The position numbers were made by a program, and so were the translations under genes. Shown one piece after another: positions 32,339-40,782 of a stretch of 64,000 nt of DNA. The stretch is from the NCBI GenBank assembly GCA_965221785.1, contig CBDCSR010000003.1, positions 1,612,001 to 1,676,000 on the forward strand. The letters run 5' to 3'. Origin of the DNA: BD2-11 sp965221785 (lineage in GTDB: Bacteria; Gemmatimonadota; Gemmatimonadetes; Longimicrobiales; Gaopeijiaceae). Each line of letters opens with the position of its first letter. Position 1 is the stretch's first letter. The notes under the pieces were generated by a model. It made no database searches. It saw only the letters and a program-made list of their open reading frames with translations, and had not been told where the DNA came from.

Positions 32339-33021
32339 CAGAGCACCGCCTTGTTGACGTCGGGGAGCGAGATGATGCGCGAGAACATGCTCTCGAGGGT
32401 GCGGTCGTGGCTCACGAACACCAGCGTTGCGCCGGCGCGCGCGCACTCCTGGAAGAGAAGCTCCAGAAAGGCCTCCCGGCGGTCGAAGTCCAGGGAGGAG
32501 GTGGGTTCATCGGCAACGATGAGTTCGGGGGCGCCGATCAGGGCCCGGCAGGCGGCCACCCGCTGCTGCTGGCCCACCGAGAGTTCCGTCACCGGCTTCT
32601 TCAGCAGATCGCCGATCTGGAGATGATCGGCCAGCATCGCGGCGGTCTCCTTCACCCCCACGCCGTCCAGCCGGGCCCGGCGTGCAGGGTCCATGCGCGC
32701 CGGGAGGGCGATGTTGTCGAGTACCGACAGGTAGGGAATGAGGTTGAACATCTGGAAGACGTAGCCGATATGCTGCGCCCGGAATGCGTCCCGCCGGGCA
32801 CCGGAGAGAGAGGCGAGATCTTCGCCCAGCACCCTGACTTCGCCCTCGTTTGCCTCCAGAACGCCCGCCAGCACCCCGAGGAGCGTGGTCTTGCCGCTGC
32901 CGCTCGGGCCGAACAGGAACGCACGCTCGCCGCGCTCGAGAGTCAACTCCGGGATCTCCAGCACCCAGGGACCTCCGCCATAGCGGAAGCGCAGACGCCG
33001 GAGGTCGATCGCGAGGCTCAT
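32338..33021 (-). CDS. ABC transporter ATP-binding protein, LolD/MacB type
   Basis: A 227-residue ATPase: Walker A GPSGSGKTT, Q-loop FQMFNLIPYLS, signature LSVGQQQRVAACRAL, Walker B LIVADEPTSSLD, and H-loop VFVSHDRT. Length and the Q-loop region fit the LolD/MacB/FtsE class, which works with FtsX-type permeases by mechanotransmission rather than through a membrane channel. The permease follows with a one-base overlap. Confidence 0.92.
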   Translation of the reverse strand: MSLAIDLRRLRFRYGGGPWVLEIPELTLERGERAFLFGPSGSGKTTLLGVLAGVLEANEGEVRVLGEDLASLSGARRDAFRAQHIGYVFQMFNLIPYLSVLDNIALPARMDPARRARLDGVGVKETAAMLADHLQIGDLLKKPVTELSVGQQQRVAACRALIGAPELIVADEPTSSLDFDRREAFLELLFQECARAGATLVFVSHDRTLESMFSRIISLPDVNKAVL

Positions 33022-33058
33022 CTATGGTTCATCCCGCCGAAGCGTCGTTTCACGAGAA

Positions 33059-33088
33059 AGCGCGCCCTCGGCTCAACGAAGGCGCGCT
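33059..33088 (-). terminator. Hairpin between the DUF3299 and ABC ATPase genes
   Basis: AGCGCGCC and GGCGCGCT form a perfect 8-bp stem with a 14-base loop. On the minus strand it is followed by TTCTCG. It lies in the 96-base gap and could weaken read-through from DUF3299 or protect the downstream mRNA. Confidence 0.45.
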
Positions 33089-33117
33089 CCATGCTGCAGG
33101 CGGACTGCATCCGCGGA

Positions 33118-33618
33118 TCAGGACCCGTACGGATAAACCCGCTGACCGGTGATGGTGAAGCCGACGTAGCCGTATACGCTCTGGGTCATCTCGATCTCCA
33201 GCACACCCTCGACCCACACCGGGTTCCATCCGTCCATCGCCGCCCGCTTTCCTGCATCCATCTGGATGTAGACGAGCTGGTTGGGCGGCGGCGGAGGCGT
33301 GTGGATGCAGGCGCCGACGTAGGGCACGAGGAGGAATTCCGTCGCCGAAGACGCCCAGTCCTCGAGCGGCACCGTGAACCCGGGGATCTTGACGAGCTTG
33401 CCGGCAAGGGCGGCCAACTCCTCGCCCGTCTCGCCGGTGCGGTAGTTGAGGCTGGCCAGGAGGCGCCAGCCCACCTCGGTGGGGTCGTCGGCCGACGCGA
33501 CCGGCGGTGCGTCGACCGGGGGTTCCGTGACGGCCTCCGGGAGGCCGCCCGCGCCGGTAAGGGGCACCACAAACAGCATGGCGGCGGCGAAGAGAAGTCT
33601 GCGGCTGGCGTCGATCAT
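33118..33618 (-). CDS. DUF3299 exported protein
   Basis: A 166-residue secreted protein with a signal peptide (about 1-25, ending near GAGG). The DUF3299 core shows VGWRLLASLNYRTGE, KLVKIPGFTVPLE and the family hallmark PYVGACIHTPPPPPNQ, followed by WVEGVLEIE and GYTMTG-like GFTITGQRVY. DUF3299 proteins are regularly encoded beside LolD/FtsX-type ABC genes, as here, and may be metal-linked periplasmic partners. Start ATG at 33618; the M20 gene ends 25 bases upstream. Confidence 0.86.
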   Translation of the reverse strand: MIDASRRLLFAAAMLFVVPLTGAGGLPEAVTEPPVDAPPVASADDPTEVGWRLLASLNYRTGETGEELAALAGKLVKIPGFTVPLEDWASSATEFLLVPYVGACIHTPPPPPNQLVYIQMDAGKRAAMDGWNPVWVEGVLEIEMTQSVYGYVGFTITGQRVYPYGS

Positions 33619-33643
33619 CGGAAAACTCCGGTTGTGAAAGTCC

Positions 33644-35269
33644 TCAGTTCGATCCCGGGGTCTCCTGCCGGTCCTCCTCGGAAACCGGCCGCGAGAGCGT
33701 GGGATACCTGATCCCCAACTGCTCAAGATACGTCTCGAAGCGGGTTTCGTCATAGTAGAACTGCTCGAGGAGTGGGCGGTACGCATCCATGATCTCCTTG
33801 TTGAGATCGATGGGCGGCGGGTCGTCGGGGCCGATGAAGGGAATATACTCCACGGCCGCGGTCTGTTCCTCCCGGAAGTAGGTCCACGCCTCGTCGACCA
33901 GCTCCGGCTGGGCGAAGAGCTGGAGCGCCGTGCGGGCCACCACGCGCGCACCGGCGACCGCGCCCTTGTGCGCGATGGGGGTTGCCATCGCCATGGCGCT
34001 CGACCAGTGGTGACCGGGAAGCCCCGGCACGTTGGACGGGAAGCGCAGGGTCACCGTGGGCACGTTCCAGGAGATGTCGCCGATGTCGTCGGATCCGCCG
34101 CTCCGGCGCGGGCCCGGCTCGCCCAGCGGCGACAGCGTGATCGGCATCCCCGACGGGACGCTTCCCACCGACTCCTGCACCGCGCTCGCGAAGTCGTGGT
34201 CGTCGTCGGTCCACTCCGGGAGCCCCACGTCCTCGATGTGTTCGTACATGGTCTCCGCGACCACCCTGTTGAAGTGGCGCGGCCAGGCGGCTCCGATGAT
34301 CCGGTAGGACATCTCGGTGTCGGTCATCAGCGCTGCGCCTTCGGCGATGCGGATGGCGGTGTCGAAGTTGCGCCTGATGTCCTCGTAGTCCATCTCGCGG
34401 ATGAAATACCATACCGAGGCGCTCGGCGGCACGACGTTCGGCTGATCGCCGCCGTCGCTGATCACGTAGTGGGAGCGCTGGTCGGGCCGAAGATGCTCGC
34501 GCCGGAAGTTCCAGGCGACGTTCATCAGCTCGACCGCGTCGAGCGCGCTGCGCCCCCGCCAGGGAGCGCCCGCGCCGTGCGCCGCCTCGCCCGCGAAGGT
34601 GAACTCCACGGAGACCAGCCCGGTGCCGCTCCCCTGGCCCCAGCTCACCGACAGGTTGCTGCTCACGTGCGTGAAGAGGGTGATGTCGATGTCCTGGAGA
34701 TAGCCGTCGCGCACGTACCAGGCCTTCGAGCCCAACTGCTCCTCGGCGACCCCGGGCCAGAGCACGAGTGTGCCCTCGATGCCCTCGGCCTCCATGACGT
34801 CCTTGAGCGCGAGCGCCGCCACCACATTCACAGCCTGTCCCGAGTTGTGGCCCTCGCCGTGGCCGGGGGCGCCGGGAATCAGCGGGTCGTGATAGGCTAC
34901 GCCGGGCTTCTGGTTGGCCTTGGGGATACCGTCGATGTCGGACCCGAAGGAGATGACCGGCCTGCCGCTCCCCCAGCGCGCGAACCAGGCGGTCGGGATG
35001 CCCGAGGGTGCGCGCTCGATGGTAAAGCCGTTCTCCTCGAGGATCCCCGTAACGTAGGCCGAGGTCTCGATCTCCTGCTGCCCCAGCTCGGAGAAGGAGA
35101 AGATCTTGTCCACCATGACCTGGGCCAGCTTGGCGCGCTCCAGGACGCCCTCTTCCACGCGGGCCACGAGAGGCTCGAGTTCATCGTCGGAGAGGCCCTG
35201 CGCGGCCGACAGGACGGTGGGGGTGATTACCAGGGCGATCAGCATCGCCGTGATCGTTCGTTTAACCAT
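33644..35269 (-). CDS. Exported M20-family amidohydrolase (AbgB-like)
   Basis: A 541-residue metal-dependent amidohydrolase with a signal peptide (MVKRTITAMLIALVI, cleavage near SAAQG). Metal ligands are visible in GSDIDGIP (Asp), GHGEGHNSGQ (His), GVAEEQLG (Glu pair), and the C-terminal GLPGHHWSSAMA. The lid domain carries GEAAHGAGAPWRGRSALDAVELM. Order and wording are close to AbgB, the p-aminobenzoyl-glutamate hydrolase subunit; the signal peptide is unlike cytoplasmic AbgB. The substrate is probably an N-acyl amino acid or dipeptide. Confidence 0.88.
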   Translation of the reverse strand: MVKRTITAMLIALVITPTVLSAAQGLSDDELEPLVARVEEGVLERAKLAQVMVDKIFSFSELGQQEIETSAYVTGILEENGFTIERAPSGIPTAWFARWGSGRPVISFGSDIDGIPKANQKPGVAYHDPLIPGAPGHGEGHNSGQAVNVVAALALKDVMEAEGIEGTLVLWPGVAEEQLGSKAWYVRDGYLQDIDITLFTHVSSNLSVSWGQGSGTGLVSVEFTFAGEAAHGAGAPWRGRSALDAVELMNVAWNFRREHLRPDQRSHYVISDGGDQPNVVPPSASVWYFIREMDYEDIRRNFDTAIRIAEGAALMTDTEMSYRIIGAAWPRHFNRVVAETMYEHIEDVGLPEWTDDDHDFASAVQESVGSVPSGMPITLSPLGEPGPRRSGGSDDIGDISWNVPTVTLRFPSNVPGLPGHHWSSAMAMATPIAHKGAVAGARVVARTALQLFAQPELVDEAWTYFREEQTAAVEYIPFIGPDDPPPIDLNKEIMDAYRPLLEQFYYDETRFETYLEQLGIRYPTLSRPVSEEDRQETPGSN

Positions 35270-35306
35270 TGACCCACCGCGAGAAGGAGACCGGAAGACG
35301 AAAGAC

Positions 35307-35325
35307 CCCGCAACATAAGTGCGGG
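35307..35325 (-). terminator. Hairpin after the TonB receptor operon
   Basis: CCCGCA (35307-35312) and TGCGGG (35320-35325) form a 6-bp stem with a 7-base loop, followed on the minus strand by GTCTTTCGTCTT. This is a plausible though T-poor intrinsic terminator between the receptor stop at 35355 and the M20 start. Confidence 0.5.
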
Positions 35326-35354
35326 TTACCGGAGTCGGAAAGGTGGGCGGAAGC

Positions 35355-37550
35355 CTATCCCGCGAACAGCTCGCGGAGGCGGATGCTCATCCGGAACCGT
35401 CGTTCGATGATGCCGTGCCATCCCTCGGGACGGGCGTCGAAGAGGTTGTCGACGCCCGCGAGCAGCTCGAGGTTGCCGCCGACGGGGAGCGCCGCCTGCA
35501 GGTCCACCGCGGTGAATCGTTCCTGAATCGCGGATGAGAACCCGCCCTGGCTCGGCTCTGGTGCGACGACCGGGGCGCTCCCGGTGAAATGCACGGTCCC
35601 ATCCATGCGCAGGCCTGAGAGAGCCGCCGGAGTCCAGGTCACCCTTGCCCGAGCCGAATGGCTGGCGCGACGGTCCAGCGGGAGGCCGGAGTCGGCTTCA
35701 TGGGCATCCAGCCAGGCGTAGCCGGCGGCGAACTCACCGTCGTCCCAGAGGGCGCGCAAACCGAGTTCAATGCCCTGGGTGACCGCGTTGGCCACGTTGC
35801 GCGGGGAATAGATGAGAAGCCCGCTGGGCGCATGTCCGACGAACCCGGGCTCGATGAGGTTCTCGACGCGATTGGAGTAGGCTTCGGCCTCCAGCAGCAG
35901 GCGTGCTCCGGGCTGCCACTCGACGCCGCCGGAGAAGCTCCAGGATCGTTCGGGCCGGAGGTCCGCGTATCCCTGAATCATGTAGCCGGCGGCCAGATTG
36001 GCGTAGCTCCAGCCGAGTTCCTTGAAGGAGGGTGCACGGAAGCCCTGGCCGAGGGCGGCTCGCAGGCGCAAGCCCTCGCCGAACCTGCACGCGAGCCCGA
36101 AGGACGGCGCCAGGTTCGATCCCCAGCGGCTGTTGGCGGTGAGGCGGGCGCCTGCGCTTACAACCGTGGCTCCCAGCCGCCAGGCGTCCTGCGCGAAGAA
36201 GGCGAGCTGGTCGTCCTCGGCGCGATCCTCGAGCAGCTTGTCCGGCGACCGGATTGCGCGCGCCGCGCCCTCGACGCCCATGTCGAAGTCGTGTTCGCCC
36301 CGGGTGCCCGAATAGCCCGCGGTCACTCTGGCCAGCCTCTCCCACTGGGCGTTGGAGCGGTCTCCGGCGATGGGGGCGTCGCCGCGGGCGCTGCGGTAGA
36401 GATGCTCGTAGTCCTGGGCGAAGACCGTCGCGCTCCATTCTCCCGGGCCGGCTCTGCGCCGGGTTTCGAGCCAGCCCGAGAAGCCGCGGTTGTCGTTGAA
36501 TCCCGAGAACCCGCCTCCGACCGGCCATCGCTGGCGCTCGCGCAGGTAGGTGATTCCGGCGCGCAGCTCCCAGTCATCGGTCACGGCGAAGCGAAAGCGG
36601 GAGCGTCCATCCCACACGCGCGCGAAGGCGTCCTCGCCGCCGCTCACGAGCCCCGGAACCTGGTCCTCCTGGCGCCATCCCCCGGTGATGGCGTACTGGA
36701 GGCGGCCCCCTCCGCTCGCCGTCGCCTCCGCCTCCTGCCTGCCCGCGCCGCCCGAGAGCGCGCGGGCATCCAGGCGGAAGCCGGACGCGGGCAGCCGGGT
36801 GATGACGTTGACCACGCCTCCCAGCGCGTCGGAGCCGTAGAGCGACGAGAGTGGCCCCTTCACGATCTCGACCCGGTCGCTGCCGGCGAGCGACATGCGG
36901 CTCAGGTCGCGGTTCTCCATGAGCGTTCCGGTGACCGGCTGCCCGTCCAGAAGCACCAGCACGCGCGCGCCGCCGATGCCGCGGATCAGGAGGTTCGACC
37001 CGGTCGGCGCATTGCCGGTCACCTGTACGCCGGGCAGTTCCTCGAGCAACCGATCCGCGGACGCCGCCCCGGCAGCGGCGATCTCTGTCGCCTCGATGCT
37101 CTCCACCGGCAGGGCGATTTCCGACCGGCGACGTGCGCGCACGCTGGCCGTGACCACCACTTCGTCCAGCGCCATCGGGTCGCGCGCCAGCTCCAGACGC
37201 CAATCCGCCGCCTCCGCCTCCTCCCAAGTCAGTGTGCGGGCGAGGTACCCAGGGGCCGCCACGCTGATCGCGCCGCCGGGGCCCCAGGATTCGGGCAACG
37301 GAAAGGCGCCGGACGAGTTGCCGGACACCGGGTCCAGGCCCTCGCCCGCATCCTCCGGGAGGCCCGGCGCCCCCGGGAGCACCCAGATCACGCTCGCCCC
37401 GGCGATGGCCGCCCCCGACGCCTGTTCGACCACCCGGCCCGGGGGCGCCGTCTCCTGCGATGCCGGCGGAAAGGCCCGAAGGGCGGCTGGCGCCAGACCG
37501 CCGATGACGCCAAGGGCCGCAATCAGCCCCGCGCCGGCGCCGATGTTCAC
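35355..37550 (-). CDS. TonB-dependent outer-membrane receptor, probably heme/iron
   Basis: A 731-residue receptor starting with GTG at 37550, overlapping the stop of the HmuY-like gene as GTGA. A signal peptide is followed by a carboxypeptidase-regulatory-like domain (about 35-120), a TonB box region DEVVVTASV, a plug (SADRLLEELPGVQV, LIRGIGGARVLVLLDGQPV, EIVKGPLSSLYGSDALGGVVNVI) and a 22-strand-type barrel. The C-terminus ends LRELFAG. Co-transcription with HmuY-like and CbiX-like lipoproteins under a Fur box makes heme or another iron tetrapyrrole the likely ligand. Confidence 0.9.
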   Translation of the reverse strand: MNIGAGAGLIAALGVIGGLAPAALRAFPPASQETAPPGRVVEQASGAAIAGASVIWVLPGAPGLPEDAGEGLDPVSGNSSGAFPLPESWGPGGAISVAAPGYLARTLTWEEAEAADWRLELARDPMALDEVVVTASVRARRRSEIALPVESIEATEIAAAGAASADRLLEELPGVQVTGNAPTGSNLLIRGIGGARVLVLLDGQPVTGTLMENRDLSRMSLAGSDRVEIVKGPLSSLYGSDALGGVVNVITRLPASGFRLDARALSGGAGRQEAEATASGGGRLQYAITGGWRQEDQVPGLVSGGEDAFARVWDGRSRFRFAVTDDWELRAGITYLRERQRWPVGGGFSGFNDNRGFSGWLETRRRAGPGEWSATVFAQDYEHLYRSARGDAPIAGDRSNAQWERLARVTAGYSGTRGEHDFDMGVEGAARAIRSPDKLLEDRAEDDQLAFFAQDAWRLGATVVSAGARLTANSRWGSNLAPSFGLACRFGEGLRLRAALGQGFRAPSFKELGWSYANLAAGYMIQGYADLRPERSWSFSGGVEWQPGARLLLEAEAYSNRVENLIEPGFVGHAPSGLLIYSPRNVANAVTQGIELGLRALWDDGEFAAGYAWLDAHEADSGLPLDRRASHSARARVTWTPAALSGLRMDGTVHFTGSAPVVAPEPSQGGFSSAIQERFTAVDLQAALPVGGNLELLAGVDNLFDARPEGWHGIIERRFRMSIRLRELFAG

Positions 37551-38584
37551 CTTAGCCGCTGGAACCTCACGGACGGAAATCCCGATGTGCCGGTGGCATC
37601 GTAGTAGTCGAAGATCTGCATCTTGTAGACTTCCTGATCCGTGGCGATGAGGAAGACGTTGTACGTTGGCCACATGCGGTTGTTTTCCCGGATACCATAC
37701 CAGAAGATGCCGCCGGCGTCATCCACGCCCGCCGGAAAGGCACCGGAGATCACGGAGAGGAAGTCGGCGTAGTCCGGTGCGTCGTCCGCCCGCGTCTGGG
37801 CGGTGAAGTCCTGCGTGGCGTCGAGCGGGAAGGTGCCGGCCCCGCAGGCACCGTTGATCAGAATGCTGAACTCGGGGGAGACGCCGATGTCCCAGTCGCA
37901 GCTCTGGGCCTGGGGCATGTCCGCGCCGGCGAAGCTCACGAAGGCGGGACCGCGCGTCAGATCGGCGACAGCCGTCTGCATGGTTCCGAGGGCGCCGCCG
38001 GGATCCTGACGGCGGTATTCGATCTCGACTCCCAGCGGCCGCTGTCCCTGCATCCGGATCGCGGAGACGCGGAAGAGCGCGAATCCCCGGTCGGCACTCT
38101 CCCGCACCTTCCACGCCACGCCCGGATTGGCCACCAGCGTGCCTGCCTGTCCATCGAACCGGAACCAGGATGCGCCGGGATCCGGTGCCAGGCCATCCTC
38201 TGCGAACGAAGACGAGGCCGGAATGTCGGCTTCGGTCACGGCCTCGAACGCCGCCCGCCCGTCGTCGGGCGTCATTGCCGCGACCTGCTCCGCGGCGGCA
38301 CCCGCGTTGTTCTGCAGATTGTAGCCTCCCACCGAGCCCGGACCGGCCACGCCGCCATTGAGGCGGACGGAGAAGCGCCGGAACGCAACGTGCCAGTCCG
38401 TGGAGGAAGCGGGGTCGGCCGGGGTTACCCGGACGCCGTCCGCGAGGTTCAGGTAGACGAAGTTGACGAGGGAAGAGGCGTCGAGCGTGATCTCGCCTTC
38501 CACGAAGACCTCCTCCTCGGGTGCCGCCACCTCGGATTCGCACGCGGGAAGGCACAGGGCGAGAAGCGGGACGAGGGGCATCAT
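37547..38584 (-). CDS. HmuY-like heme-binding lipoprotein
   Basis: From the ATG at 38584 the product is 345 residues with lipobox CLPAC. Typical HmuY-family phrases are present: SLVNFVYLNLADG, STDWHVAFRRFSVRLNGG, KVYKMQI-like EVYKMQIFDYY. HmuY proteins are surface hemophores that hand heme to a TonB receptor, which matches the gene order here. The protein is longer than Porphyromonas HmuY (about 216 residues), with an extra central domain (about 105-260) containing SCDWDIG and INGACGAGTFP, a likely disulfide pair. An in-frame ATG at 38641 is an alternative start. Confidence 0.82.
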   Translation of the reverse strand: MMPLVPLLALCLPACESEVAAPEEEVFVEGEITLDASSLVNFVYLNLADGVRVTPADPASSTDWHVAFRRFSVRLNGGVAGPGSVGGYNLQNNAGAAAEQVAAMTPDDGRAAFEAVTEADIPASSSFAEDGLAPDPGASWFRFDGQAGTLVANPGVAWKVRESADRGFALFRVSAIRMQGQRPLGVEIEYRRQDPGGALGTMQTAVADLTRGPAFVSFAGADMPQAQSCDWDIGVSPEFSILINGACGAGTFPLDATQDFTAQTRADDAPDYADFLSVISGAFPAGVDDAGGIFWYGIRENNRMWPTYNVFLIATDQEVYKMQIFDYYDATGTSGFPSVRFQRLR

Positions 38585-38654
38585 GTCCCTGCTCAGCGTA
38601 TTCCGGGGATGTCGGGCGCAACTGTGGAGTCTATTCGGCATCGGCGGAACCGGT

Positions 38655-39647
38655 TCAGCGACCGGCGGCGGGTTCGAGGACGGCCGTGCAGGGCTCCAAT
38701 GCTGGAACGAGCCCGGCTTCACAGAAGACGGCCGATGCCCGAGCGGCGACCCAGTCTCCGACCAGGCTGTGCGGGAGAAGGCCATCGGTGCGGATGTAGT
38801 CGACCCCGTCCAGGACCTCGGCGTAAGGCCCGAAGCCGTAGACGCGGTATGGGATGACGACGACACGGTCCCACTCCTCGCTCATCCGCGAAGCGGTCGC
38901 CTTGATCTCCTGCTCCGCCCGAGCTCGCGCTTCAGCCCAGTCCTCTCTCAGCGTGGCGATCCGCACTTCGCCGAATCCGGCCGCACGCAGTCGATGAGCG
39001 CTCCCTTCCATGGCGTCGAGCAGGCGCTGGTTCTCCTCCTCCGCGCCCATGCCGTGGGCGATGACGAGCACGCCGGTCCGGGCGGGATCGGATGAGGCTG
39101 CGTCCGCGCGGGCGAGCACAATGCGGTTGATCTGGTCGGAGCCGGCCATTCCAGCCATGTCCAGCAGAACGCGGGCGTCCGTCTCGAGCGGAGGGAGATC
39201 GGAGCCCGCCACCATGCGGTGTCCCATCATGGCCCTTGCAGGCGGATCCGGGCGGAGGCCGAAGAGGAACTCGGTCTGGTGGAGAAAGGAGGCGCCCGAG
39301 AGAAACAGCCGCACCACCGCGATGGTGCTTGCGCCTTGGGAATCGAGCTCGTCCAGGGCGGTCTGCAGCGTGTGCGGATTGGCCATTCCGAAGGCCACGG
39401 CAAGCGGCATCCGCTCGCGGAGCCCGGTGACCGTGGCGCTCACGTTCCGGTTCCATTCCTCTCCGCCGCCGTGTGCCATGAGGAGCACGCCCAGGTTGTC
39501 CCCGGATGGCGCGCTGCCCGGCTGCGAGGCAGTGGGAGAAGGCGCGGATCTCGAGAGGGCGGCTTGAGGCGCCGACCTGCAGCCCCCGGTCAACGAGATG
39601 AGGACGACTGCGGAAAACAGCGCAAGCGCACGGTTTGGGCGTGGCAT
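38655..39647 (-). CDS. Exported CbiX/SirB-like (class II chelatase) lipoprotein
   Basis: From the ATG at 39647 the product is 330 residues: lipobox LTGGC (Cys 23), a Ser/Pro/Ala linker (24-50), then two similar alpha/beta chelatase-type halves. Each starts with the hallmark His: LLMAHGGG (His 59) and VLVIAHGMG (His 198). CbiX, CbiK and SirB insert Co or Fe into sirohydrochlorin in the cytoplasm; a lipoprotein form would work outside. A periplasmic CbiK that binds heme is known in Desulfovibrio. Being first in a Fur-box operon with HmuY and a TonB receptor, it may carry or demetallate heme-like tetrapyrroles (inference). The in-frame ATG at 39695 would overlap the Fur box and is rejected. Confidence 0.8.
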   Translation of the reverse strand: MPRPNRALALFSAVVLISLTGGCRSAPQAALSRSAPSPTASQPGSAPSGDNLGVLLMAHGGGEEWNRNVSATVTGLRERMPLAVAFGMANPHTLQTALDELDSQGASTIAVVRLFLSGASFLHQTEFLFGLRPDPPARAMMGHRMVAGSDLPPLETDARVLLDMAGMAGSDQINRIVLARADAASSDPARTGVLVIAHGMGAEEENQRLLDAMEGSAHRLRAAGFGEVRIATLREDWAEARARAEQEIKATASRMSEEWDRVVVIPYRVYGFGPYAEVLDGVDYIRTDGLLPHSLVGDWVAARASAVFCEAGLVPALEPCTAVLEPAAGR

Positions 39648-39675
39648 CGGATGGTCCCGGATCGAGTCTATGATA

Positions 39676-39692
39676 TTGAGAATCAGTCTCAA
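39676..39692. promoter_or_regulatory. Fur box upstream of the heme operon
   Basis: TTGAGA-ATCAG-TCTCAA, a 6+5+6 palindrome within GATATTGAGAATC, close to the 7-1-7 Fur consensus TGATAATNATTATCA. It lies 29 bases before the ATG at 39647. A TTGAGA-16-TAGACT promoter could overlap it on the minus strand. Confidence 0.75.
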
Positions 39693-39732
39693 CATCAGGA
39701 TGGGGCAATCCTAGGGACGCCGTGGGCGAGCG

Positions 39733-40782
39733 TCAACCCTTGTCGACGGAGTGATCTGGCGCGGGTCGGTCCGCGCCGGCCTCTCCACGTTCGAAGGCGG
39801 CATCGAATGCGGCGCTCGAAGGTGGGAAGTCCAGGGAACGCACGAAGCCGCACGCTTCCCCGGCGCCGTGCTCGCGGTCCATGTCCATGTCTTCCCACTC
39901 GACGGAGAGCGGTCCGTCGTAGCCGATGCGGGCAAGGGCGCGCACGATGTCCTCGAAGGGCACCTTCCCGCGGCCAGGGGAGCGGAAGTCCCAGGACCGC
40001 TGCGGGTGTCCGAAGGGCAGGTGTCCCCCGAAGACTCCGGAGGGCATCGGACGATCCGCCCACCACACGTCCTTCACATGCACGTGGTAGATGCGGTCGG
40101 AGAAGCGGTGGATGAACTCCACCACGTCGATGCCCTGGTAGGCGAGATGGCTGGGGTCGTAGTTGAAGCCGAAGGCTTCGCGTCGGTCGATGGCTTCGAG
40201 CGCCCGCTCGGCGCTCGCGGTGTCGAAGGCGATCTCGGTGGGATGCACCTCGAGCGCGAAACGGACGCCTGCTTCGTCAAAGGCGTCCAGGATGGGGTGC
40301 CAGCGCCCGGCGAAGTCTGCGAAGCCCGCGTCGATGGCGCGCTCCGGCAGGGGCGGAAACGGATACAGCAGGTGCCAGATGGAGCTGCCGGTGAAGCCGT
40401 TCACGACCTCGACGCCCAGGTTGGCGGCGGCGCGCGCGGTGACTTTCATCTCTGCGGCGGCGCGGGCGCGGACGCCCTCCGGGTCGCCGTCCCCCCACAC
40501 ATGCGGGGGCAGGATGGCGCGGTGGCGGTCGTCGATCGGATCGCACACGGCCTGGCCGACCAGGTGATTGCTGATGGCCCACACCCCGAGGCCGTGCGCT
40601 TCCAGCAGCTCTCGGCGGGCGGCGCAGTAGCCGGGGTCGGCGGCGGCGCGCACGACATCGAAGTGATCGCCCCAGCAGGCGAGCTCGAGGCCGTCGTAGC
40701 CCCAGGCGCTCGCCCTGGCGGCCAGCTCGGCCAGCGGCATGTCGGCCCACTGCCCGGTGAAGAGGGTGACGGGCCGGGTCAC
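39733..40782 (-). CDS. Sugar phosphate isomerase/epimerase-like TIM-barrel protein
   Basis: A 349-residue cytoplasmic protein (no signal) of the xylose isomerase-like TIM-barrel family. Metal-site phrases are seen: WGYDGLELACWGDHFD, FALEVHPTEIAFD, NYDPSHLAYQGIDVVEF, HVHVKDVWW and LSVEWEDMDMDRE. Such proteins isomerise, epimerise or cleave keto-sugars and inositols. The start overlaps the PLP decarboxylase stop as ATGA, and it is the last gene of the nine-gene sugar unit. Confidence 0.9.
   Translation of the reverse strand: MTRPVTLFTGQWADMPLAELAARASAWGYDGLELACWGDHFDVVRAAADPGYCAARRELLEAHGLGVWAISNHLVGQAVCDPIDDRHRAILPPHVWGDGDPEGVRARAAAEMKVTARAAANLGVEVVNGFTGSSIWHLLYPFPPLPERAIDAGFADFAGRWHPILDAFDEAGVRFALEVHPTEIAFDTASAERALEAIDRREAFGFNYDPSHLAYQGIDVVEFIHRFSDRIYHVHVKDVWWADRPMPSGVFGGHLPFGHPQRSWDFRSPGRGKVPFEDIVRALARIGYDGPLSVEWEDMDMDREHGAGEACGFVRSLDFPPSSAAFDAAFERGEAGADRPAPDHSVDKG

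Noticed and set aside
35658..37604. 648-codon plus-strand frame opposite the TonB receptor
   Set aside because: Plug and barrel motifs, GTGA coupling and the Fur-headed operon all support the minus strand.
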